This document shows, piece after piece, positions 50,499 through 58,727 of a DNA stretch of 64,000 bases. A program made the position numbers and the translations under genes. This DNA is from Homalodisca vitripennis. Taxonomy: Eukaryota; Arthropoda; Insecta; Hemiptera; Cicadellidae. The DNA is taken from NCBI RefSeq assembly GCF_021130785.1, contig NC_060207.1:102155001-102219000 (forward strand), written 5' to 3'. Under the pieces are notes generated by a model, which was not told where the DNA came from, ran no database searches, and saw only the letters and a program-made list of their open reading frames with translations. Position 1 is the stretch's first letter. The number at the start of each line of letters is the position of its first letter.

Positions 50499-51875
50499 CT
50501 CTACAACAGCGTCAAGGGTATCGGGAGCAGAGACACAGTGGGAACAAGGCTTAAGTTGGTCCAAGGAGTCCCCGGCTGCGGGAAAACTACCTTTATTATC
50601 AACAACCATAGGGAGGGTGACCTTGTAATGTTCCCAACACGAGATGCAGCAGTTGACTTCCGCAAGCAGCTAAAATTAAAACGAGAAGAAACATCTGCTA
50701 TAGAGATAAAGGACTCCTGTCGAACAGTACATTCCTTCATCATAAACTCCACAGACCACCTGAAAAATGGAGGAAAATATAAGAGAGTAATTGTGGATGA
50801 AGCATTAATGCTACACGCAGGGGAAATTCTGTTTGCTTGCGCTCTTGCTGGAGTTTCAGAGGCTCTGCTGATTGGGGACAAAAACCAAATACCTTACATA
50901 AACAGAACCCCCCATGATCTAAAGTACTTTAACATCCTGGAAACAGCAGAATTGACTCAAGTGCTCAGTCACTCATACCGATGTACAAGTAGTGTTGCAG
51001 ATCTTCTCTCAACTTTCTACGTACAAGGCATGACAACCAGCAACCCAGAAAGCAATGACTCAATGCAGATCTGCCCTAACGGGATTACCAACCTGCAGAT
51101 AAATTCTGGTCAATACAAAATCCTGGTCTTCAAACAATCTGAAAAGCTTGAATTAAGCAAGATGGGGTATAACATTTCAACCATCCATGAATACCAAGGG
51201 AGACAGGCGGAGAACATCATAGTAATACGAACAGCCAAGTATAAAGATGAAATATATGACTCACTGCCCCACTGCTTAGTTGCCATAACCAGACATACAG
51301 GATCTTTTAAATACATTACACCAACAGCAGATGATCTCTTGAGCAAGTGGATAAGAAAAATAAATGGAAGGAACCAAGAAGTTCAGCAGTCTACTCCCGA
51401 AACTCACCAAATCTCTGCAATAGTTCACCCTAAGAAAATCTCACCACCAACAGGTTCAAATTTCAGCAGCAACCTTCAGTCTACTGTGTTCCCAGACATT
51501 CATCGCTATGAGGATGGCTCATATGTAGAACTACCTGCCTACCTCAAGAGACCAAGACCTATAATCTCAACCAAAAAACCTTATTCTGTTGAAGAAGAGA
51601 ATGAGATAATAAGTATTGGTGAAACTGTAAGTACCTTAAACACAGACATTCTATCAATTGGAACCAAGATCAATGCTGAAAATCAGGGCAACAATACAGA
51701 CCAGAAGAACAAAGTTGATCAGAGAGTAGATCTTGTACAAAAGGCACCAAACTCTTCACATTTTTTAGCACAGGCAAAAAGGAAAAAAGTGAAGCTCAAA
51801 CAGACTCAGCTTTTCCCGACCAGAACATTCATAAACTCAAAATTAACAAAACGCAATCCAGACAAGATAAATTGA
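50499..51875 (+). CDS. Virus-type superfamily 1 RNA helicase in LINE ORF1 position
   Basis: The frame is open from 50499 to the stop at 51873. No ATG opens it directly, because it continues from the segment before the TGA. Counting from the GTG at 50538, all SF1 motifs are present in order: Walker A GVPGCGKT at residues 10-17, motif II VDEA at 86-89, motif III GDKNQIPY at 113-120, motif IV SYRC at 146-149, motif V HEYQGR at 217-222 and motif VI VAITRHT at 248-254. This set is characteristic of alphavirus-like plus-strand RNA viruses, closest in feel to tobamo/virga-like replicases. The roughly 175-residue C-terminal tail is lysine-rich (KRKKVKLK near the end) and unlike viral proteins I know. 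The helicase is undamaged although the RT downstream is broken. Such enzymes unwind RNA using NTP; here it might aid RNA handling in retrotransposition (inference). Confidence 0.85.
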   Translation, partial: LYNSVKGIGSRDTVGTRLKLVQGVPGCGKTTFIINNHREGDLVMFPTRDAAVDFRKQLKLKREETSAIEIKDSCRTVHSFIINSTDHLKNGGKYKRVIVDEALMLHAGEILFACALAGVSEALLIGDKNQIPYINRTPHDLKYFNILETAELTQVLSHSYRCTSSVADLLSTFYVQGMTTSNPESNDSMQICPNGITNLQINSGQYKILVFKQSEKLELSKMGYNISTIHEYQGRQAENIIVIRTAKYKDEIYDSLPHCLVAITRHTGSFKYITPTADDLLSKWIRKINGRNQEVQQSTPETHQISAIVHPKKISPPTGSNFSSNLQSTVFPDIHRYEDGSYVELPAYLKRPRPIISTKKPYSVEEENEIISIGETVSTLNTDILSIGTKINAENQGNNTDQKNKVDQRVDLVQKAPNSSHFLAQAKRKKVKLKQTQLFPTRTFINSKLTKRNPDKIN

Positions 51876-51951
51876 TAAGTCCCACACTCCACCAACAACC
51901 AACAGATTTGTCTGCCCAAATTAGAAAAGCAGATGGAAAAAATTCACCTGA

Positions 51952-52497
51952 GAAAACCAAAATTCCTATGACATAGCTAGGCTTGATCTACCACCAACAA
52001 GAATCACCAACACATCCATCTCATCCATAGACGTTGTGTGCACTAATCTGAACAATACCATGATAGATGTAGATATTGTTGACACTGGCATATCCGACCA
52101 TACAGGGCAGTTATGCACTATCAAGTTTCCTTGTAGATCTAAAAAGAACCCAACATCTTGCAACAGAACCTTCACCTCTCGTAACGTGGCACTTTTTAAA
52201 AACCTAGTGTCTAACCAATCTTGGGAGAAAATCTACAAGGCATCAGAAGCAGACATGGCATATGATAACTTTATCAACATTTTGACAACCGTGTTAGACA
52301 TAACTTGTCCTTACAGAAATTCAAAACGTAATAGTCAACGATCTAAGCTAACCATCTCCAGCCCAGAAGCAGATAATCTAAGAAGATTATATATTGCTGC
52401 TAATAACAGGTACATTCTCACAGGTCAGGAAGAAGACAAAATAGCAGCCTCGAGAACAAAAAAGGAATATGACTTAAAATTAAGATCTATCAGGTGA
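51952..52497 (+). pseudogene. C-terminal part of LINE endonuclease plus linker to RT
   Basis: It reads ARLDLPPTRITNTSISSIDV and GISDHTGQL, the end of an apurinic-type LINE endonuclease. The SDH histidine is present at about 52096-52104. The N-terminal half, with the catalytic Asn, Glu and GDFN residues, is absent. A TGA at 51949-51951 closes the frame on the left. The linker runs to a TGA at 52495-52497, and a second in-frame stop follows before the RT. Confidence 0.8.
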
Positions 52498-54343
52498 AAG
52501 GCTAATTAAAAGTTGATTACTGACTCTGAAAATAAAAGTAGAATGATTTGGAGCATGATTAATTGTGAGAGGGCTTCGAGAATGAGTGCTGAACGAGAAA
52601 AATGGAAGCCAAGCATCGCAGGAGAGCAAACTGAGGAACCCTTAAAGATAGCAGAACATTTTAACAAGTTCTTTACAACAGTGGCAGAAAAGACTTTAAA
52701 AGCCAATAACCCCCCAAGAACTGTTGGTACAGGTGTTTTTAAGCACAACTCGAGGAGCAAACTTGTTGCTTTCAAACCTACAACGAGTGAAGAAGTTAGG
52801 ATTATCATCCAAGGAATGAAATCTTCAATGTCAGCTGGTGTAGATGATATCTCCTCAAGACTTCTGAAGCTCTGCAAAGAAGAGTTGTGTGTTCCCTTGA
52901 AGGATATCATAAACAAATCGCTTTCACAAGGAGTCTTTCCAAATAAACTAAAAACTGCCAAAGTAATTCCTCTGCATAAACAAGGTCAAAGAGATGAAAT
53001 AACCAATTTTAGACCCATATCACTTATCCCAACGGTATCTAGTCATCGAAAAAGTTGTGCTAATAAGACTAATTGAACATCTTGAGTTTAACAAGCTCCT
53101 ACCAGAGAGACAACACGGCTTCATCTCTGGAAAATCCACTACAACTGGGCTAGTTGACCTAATTGAGTTTGTTATCGATAGCTTTGAGTCTGGAAACTCT
53201 GTTGTTAGTACCTTTCTAGACTTAAGCAAGGCTTTCGATTGTCTTGACCACAGCCTAATACTGAAGAAGCTTGATTCTCTGGGAATATGGGGAACACCTC
53301 TCAAATAGTTCACAAGCTATTTGTGTAACAGAAGACAGATTGTTGAAATCAAACATGTTATTGAAGGGTCAGTGAAGAGAGTGGCTTCAGAACCTAGGGG
53401 TGTATCACGGGGCGTGCCCCAGGGATCCGTCCTGGGACCCGTTCTATTCATGTTATTTGTTTCAGACTTGCCAAAGTACTTATAAGCTTACTGCTATCCC
53501 ATCATGTATGCTGATGACACGGCCTTACTCACTACCAGCAGGTCTGCAGAAGAACTGGAAATAAATGCATACATATCTCTAAGTATGGCACAAGACTATT
53601 GTGAAAAGAACGACCTTGTGTTCAATGAAACAAAAACAAAGCAGATGAACCTGGGACGACTAAAAGATAGGGTATTAGGACCTCCTAATATAATAATGAC
53701 TGACTCACTAAAACACCTGGGAATGATTCTGGATAGCTGTCTTTCATGGACTCTGCACGTTGACTACTTGTGTCAAAAACTAAGCACGGCAACATTTGTT
53801 CTGAAAAGGGTAGAGGCCACCAGTACAGATGAAGCTATGACCACCGCTTACCATGCTCTGTTTGAGAGTAACCTACGATATGGTGTGGTACTGTGGGGCA
53901 GTACATCTAGTACAAATATTCAAAAAGTTCTTGTCCTGCAAAAGCGTGCCCTAAGGACTATGGTGGGTCTATTGCCGCATGAAAGCTGCAGACAGGTGTT
54001 CAAGGATTGTGGAATCCTCACAGTAACGGCTATCTATATTCTGGAGGTAATTCTTCACGCCACAAAGAAAAACTTGAAGAAGCTTGGAGACTTTTGAGGG
54101 CTTGCAACTAGAAATGCACAAGATTACATCCTCCCACTACACAGGATGGAACTCTTTACGAAGAAACCATCATATGCTGGCGCAAAGCTCTTCAACTTGC
54201 TTCCTTTTGAAATCCAGAGATGAGACAACAACACTCTGAAAACACACTGCGAAACTGGCTGCTTGAAGAAACCATCTATACCCTTAATGAATTCATTGAC
54301 CAGGAACTACACGACCACCTAGGAAGAACTGCACACAATTAAT
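52498..54343 (+). pseudogene. Broken LINE reverse transcriptase
   Basis: The parts are a thumb-side leader, then SAGVDDISSRLLK, NFRPISLIPTVS, HGFISGKSTTTGLVDLI, FLDLSKAFDCLDHS, RGVPQGSVLGPVLF and MYADDTAL, the catalytic YADD at about 53503-53517. Next come KHLGMILDSCLSW and the C-terminal extension, which ends near 54343. Damage visible: a loss of about 2 bases near 53040, TAG at 53306-53308, TAA at about 53483, TGA at about 54095 and smaller breaks after it. RT family members copy the LINE RNA at a nicked target. This copy cannot make a full-length enzyme. Confidence 0.9.
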
Positions 54344-54452
54344 AAATAAACCAATTTTTTACTTATTGTTAAATCCTTTAACTTTATTTGTAAACATGAT
54401 TGTAAATTCTGTGACTCTATTACATTTCTTGAAGAAATTGTTAATCAAGATT

Positions 54453-54473
54453 TTTGACTTGACTTGACTTGAC
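54453..54473 (+). repeat. (TTGAC)n LINE 3' tail
   Basis: About four TTGAC units end the helicase-bearing LINE. Short tandem 3' tails of this sort are usual for CR1/L2-type LINEs. Confidence 0.85.
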
Positions 54474-54631
54474 GCAAGAGAGGTTTGATTACATTCAGTG
54501 TCAGCTGTAGGTTTGTTTACATTCGGATTATTTTTACCTGTTCATGTAAGTTTAATGTAGCTGTTGGTCTCGCCACTTTATACATTTCTTTAGTTGCTTT
54601 ATAAGTTTTGTAAGTCTTATTACTTTTAATT

Positions 54632-55800
54632 ATGGGTTTTGGAAGGAAAAGAAAAAGGCACTCGCAGGAATAGTAAAAAACGGAAATTGTAGAGTGAAGG
54701 AACTAATTTAATTACATGTGTTCCTTTAATCACAAGAAAAAGACAAGTCCCTGATGATGCTGATTTGACTACATCTTCCTCTCAAAGAAGAAGACTGGTA
54801 CTTCCACCAGCTAATCCTAATTTAATGACGTGTGGTTATTCAACCATCAACAATTTTTAAGTGATTCCCATTAAGGGTGATGGTAACTGTTTATTTTTGG
54901 CAATCTCTCATTGTTTATTTGGAACTGAAAATAGACATCATGAGGTCTGTTTGACTGCTCTTGACCACATTGCTAAGAAATGGCGTGCATTTAAAAATTG
55001 TATTGTTGGGGATGAGTAAAGTGTTAAAAATGATAAACGTTTGCCAATGACCAGTATGCAGGACATGGTAAACTTCAGAGTGTGAGCAAGCTATTTCCAA
55101 ATAGTTTCTTTAGAGTTTATCAGGAAAATGGTGACATAATTGCTAATTATGGTTCTGGAAGGACTATTCATGACTTGCTATTATATGGAAACTGAGATAA
55201 TGGGCATTATAGTGTCTGAAGGATAGTTCTAGAACACAAGAGGGAAACACTTGATATAAGTTCTATAGTTGTTGATCAAGACATTAAGAGGACTAAAGGC
55301 AAGGCCACTCTGACTGGCCAGCTTGAGGCAAAGGCCAAAGCACAAAAAGAGCGAGAGAGCAGACTATTTAGGGGTAGATAGAAGTTTAAATTTACTTCAA
55401 GTTGGTCTTGAGGGAGTTTGTCAGTATTGCTCAGCATTGTATTTCAAACCTGAGAAGTATGCATCTGGTTTCACTCTCTGTTGCTATGATGGAAAAATTA
55501 AACTTCCTTGAACTTCTTACACTTGAAGAAATGAAAGAGTTGTTCTCTGGTAATAATGAGAAATCTAAAAATTTTTTAGACAATATTCGCCAATATAATA
55601 ATGCAATGTCATTTGTTTCATTTGGTGTAAAAGTTGATCTACCACCTGACTGTGGTACTTATTCCTTTGGAAACCATGGCATGGTTTATCACAGAATTTC
55701 TCCACTATATCCTGATGATTCCCAAAGTACTTCATATGGTCAGTTATATGTTCTTGATTTTGCCAAAGCCTATAAAATGAGAATGTCACATGATGCTAAT
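54632..55800 (+). pseudogene. Helitron segment 1: N-terminus, OTU protease, N-terminal domain
   Basis: ATG at 54632 opens MGFGRKRKRHSQE, then many stops. An OTU-type cysteine protease follows, with IPIKGDGNCLFLAI (Cys codon 54888-54890) and a later NGHYSV (His codon 55204-55206). The Helitron-like N-terminal domain comes next (55323-55800): CQYCSALYFKPEK, NIRQYNNAMSFVSFG, YSFGNHGMVYHRISPLYPDD and GQLYVLDFAKAYKMRMSHDA. OTU domains in Helitron proteins are known in several animals. Their role in transposition is unknown to me. The sequence changes at 55800 to the TIR of an inserted element. Confidence 0.8.
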
Positions 55801-57046
55801 AGTAGGGGAGCCCGGGATGCTAAATTTGCAGTGACTAAAGCATCATGGGGGCCTATAGGATTGTGAAGATTAAGTCTTAAAAAGAAAAAAAGTTTATGTT
55901 AAGTTTTTTTTATTTCAGTGTGGACAAAAGCGTGGATAAATTTTCAAAAATGTAAAAAAAACATTCACATGGAAATACTTGAGCGCGTCAGACATTCATA
56001 ATGTATACGCGCTATGTCTTTCTGATAACCGAGCGATATTAATCTGACAAGTAATTAGTGGATGGTGGTCATAAAGAGGGATAGAAAAAAGAAAAAAAAG
56101 TTATTTGAGCGTGTCAGATATTCAGAGGGATTGTTAAGTAAACTCAAAAAAGTATCCTATTTAAATGACTGACGATTTGGACGTGATCAAAAGTCATGAC
56201 AGATTTGTGAAAATGTAAAAAAAAATGCGGTCTTGAAATACTCGAGCGCGTCAGATATTTATACAGGCGGTTCAATTCGATGTCCTGACCATCCTAAATG
56301 ATAATCTGACAATAATGTGGAGGAATATTGTTCATCTGACCATTTGAAAAAAATTTTTTTTGTTTTTTTCACATGTTTCTTTTCCACAAAATACACATTT
56401 CACACTTATATCACTCTTTATTGTAATGTATATAAAACTTATTGCATTAAACAATCAAACAAATAAACAAAAACGTTGTACTTCTACAAAAACACGTTGT
56501 TATTGTGATCAGCTGAGATGGCATTATGGCGGCAGATGGTAGTGTGCGGATGGTGCGAGAGAGTGAAAGACAGAGAAAGAGTGAGAAGGAAAGAGAGGTG
56601 CGGAGTGGGAAATATACAGTTCTCAGCTTCTGTACGCTCCACCCTTTATTTATGGTTTTAGCTACCTCACCCCATGAAAATCGTCAGATTATATTTTATC
56701 CTTAATCCTTAAAAGATTTCCTTCGAAATAAAAAAAAAGTTCAATCGTGCTTGAACGTTATTTCGAGGTAACGTATTTTTTTACACCTTGGTGACTTGCC
56801 TATTTCCTTATACCACGCTTAAATCATCAGATTATTGAAATCTACACTGTTCTACATGTACTTAACTTACCTTGTATTTATCTGACGCGCACGAGTTTTT
56901 CTGAGGATCGATTTTTTTACTAGTCTGACGGTCTGCCCTCAACGCAGATCCCTATATTAAAGATTCATATGTGCTAGGGGTACATTACAGGGTACGACAT
57001 TTCTCCCCATATAATTTTCTGACACGCTCTAGTAACGCGAAAAATC

Positions 57047-57117
57047 CGTTCTGTACGTTAGCGAAGTTAGCGTACAGTGCTAACTTCGAACCGTTCTGTA
57101 CTTCGAAGTTAGCGAAG
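57047..57117. repeat. Local repeat cluster, gttagcgaagtt / aacttcgaa
   Basis: Copies of gttagcgaagt and its complement alternate (57058, 57068, 57080, 57103), giving overlapping hairpins just before the LINE fragment begins. It may be the product of error-prone end joining at the insertion. Confidence 0.6.
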
Positions 57118-57672
57118 TGCCTTCAGGGAGCTCAACTTGCTAACTCTACCCAGCTTGTATATTTTAGAGACTTCATTTTACTGTCGATTTCAGTGTATAT
57201 TGACGCAGGGCAGTGATATACACAAATACGAGACAAGAGCTCGGGGGCGCTTTCGAGCCCGACAGCATAGAACAGCAGCATTTGAACGCCTCCCTTCTCA
57301 AGCTGGGATCAAATTCATTAACAATCTCCCTGAAACACTAAATTTAGAAACAAATCCAAAAAAATTTAAAACCCAATTAAAACACTACCTGGTGTCTTGT
57401 GCTTTTTACTCAGTTGGCGAGTTTATGGAGCACACTTGGGATTGATATTCGCGGGCAGTGTTGCAATCCTGGGGGTTGATCCCACGAATTATGAATTTTG
57501 TTTTTTTGTATGTGTATGAATGTGTGCCTGCGTGCAACTGTATGGAAAGTCGAGTGAATGGATTTAGTTTTTAAGATAAATACCGTAAAAAATTGGTATT
57601 ATTGACTATTGCAATACAATGTAATATATATTGTCAACGCAATAAAATATATTCTATTCTATTCTATTCTAT
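57118..57672 (+). mobile_element. 5'-truncated LINE 3' end
   Basis: It encodes the C-terminal extension of a LINE RT from LTLPSLYILE through ETRARGRFRARQHRTAAFER to FINNLPETLN and KFKTQLKHYLV, ending near 57445. A 225-bp 3' UTR and a TATTC/ATTCT tail (about 57648-57672) follow. It resembles the minus-strand LINE at 58456-63000, which reads ILTFPSLYILE at the same place, so they are probably the same clade. 5' truncation is usual for LINE insertions. Confidence 0.85.
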
Positions 57673-57693
57673 CCCCGCTTGGGCTCCCCTACT

Positions 57694-58447
57694 ATAACAA
57701 AGGTTTGGCCAAACAGACACCAACTTGAGTGATCTGTTTAGTAAATTCAATCCTTATGTCAGTTCATACAAAACCATGCATCAGACACTTGAAGAGGAAA
57801 GAGTCTTGCACTTAGAGAAAATCGTTCACCAATAAATTTTGTTATGTGATTCTACCTAGAACCATCTGCAGGTCAGCAGAGTTATAATAATCCTGATACT
57901 CATGAAATTGCTGCAGTGTTTGAAACAGCTGATGCAACACTTCCTTTTCATAGACATATAATTGTTTATGAAAGAGCAGGTACTTTACAGAAGATAGATT
58001 ATGATAGTATGCATTGTGATCCTATGTGCTAAGCTTTGATTTAGCCATGGGGTGAAACTTGTTTGGCATATAGATATGCCAATTTAAGTTATGCATCAAA
58101 CTAAAATACGAAAGACTGTTAGTACACGAGAAACTTTTTATATAGAATTGCAATACTATATAAAAATAGTCCTGCAGGTAACTTCAATCCAATAATAAAT
58201 GCTGGAAAACTTACTCTGCAACTTTTTGTGGACTATTACTGCAGTATTGAAGCTTACATACATAGGCTTAACAGATGCTTTACATGTGAGGGCTGATCTT
58301 GAAAAGGTGAGAGTAGGTTGGATTGTAGTTCTGCCTTCATACTTTACTGGGAGTCCAAGAAATATGATGCAGAATTACCAAGATGCGAGGTAGATGCTGG
58401 GCATTAGTGAGAGTGTTTGGCAAGCCAGACATTTTCATAATATTTAC
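57694..58447 (+). pseudogene. Helitron segment 2
   Basis: It continues the Helitron protein with TNLSDLFSKFNPYVSSYKTM, AGQQSYNNPDTHEIAAVFE, IIVYERAGTLQKIDYDSMHC, PWGETCLAYRYANL, QLFVDYYCSIEAYIHRLN and VLPSYFTGSPRNMMQNYQDA, ending GKPDIFIIFTCN at 58447-58455. Frames change several times. These are blocks of the Helitron-like N-terminal domain leading into Rep. Confidence 0.85.
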
Positions 58448-58727
58448 TTGCAATCAAAGTCAAAGTCAAAGTCAAAGTGTTTATTTGTCAATTAACAATT
58501 AACATTGCATGACAATGGTCAATAATTTTACAATAATAATAAAAACAAAAGATAAAATAACTAAAACATCTTAATTTGTACATTAGATAATCTCTTACAG
58601 AGTAAAACTCTCCATCAATCAAAAAACACTTAAGTCTTTTTCTAAATTTGCTAACAACAGTTTTCTGCTTTTATTTCCAGTGGGAGACTATTAAATAATT
58701 TGATTGCTGAAAAAATATAACTGGTTT

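Larger units (their letters stand above)
50175..54473 (+). mobile_element. LINE carrying a virus-type SF1 helicase (broken copy)
   Basis: Order along the + strand: a frame of unknown N-terminal sequence, a virus-type superfamily 1 helicase (together 50175-51875), the C-terminal part of a LINE endonuclease, a reverse transcriptase with its C-terminal extension (to about 54343), a short 3' UTR and a (TTGAC)4 tail ending at 54473. The tail and RT motifs place it near the CR1/L2-Jockey group of LINEs. The 5' border is uncertain and no target duplication was identified. The lack of the N-terminal half of the endonuclease points to an internal deletion at about 51876-51951. Confidence 0.75.
55802..57692. 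mobile_element. DNA element with GTAGGGGAGCCC termini and mirrored subterminal motifs
   Basis: GTAGGGGAGCCC at 55802-55813 is inverted as gggctcccctac at 57681-57692, with TA on both sides (55800-55801 and 57693-57694). It splits the Helitron coding sequence. The motif GAGCGYGTCAGA occurs in forward orientation in the left half (55981, 56106, 56244) and in reverse orientation in the right half (56881, 57019), a pattern typical of transposase-binding subterminal repeats. No transposase frame was found, so it is non-autonomous. A LINE 3' end (57118-57672) sits inside its right part. Superfamily not assigned. Confidence 0.7.

Noticed and set aside
50265..51875. A free-standing endogenous RNA virus insertion
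   Set aside because: Not excluded, but no other viral replicase part (methyltransferase or polymerase) was seen, and LINE sequence on the same strand follows within 80 bp, so a helicase-bearing LINE is preferred.
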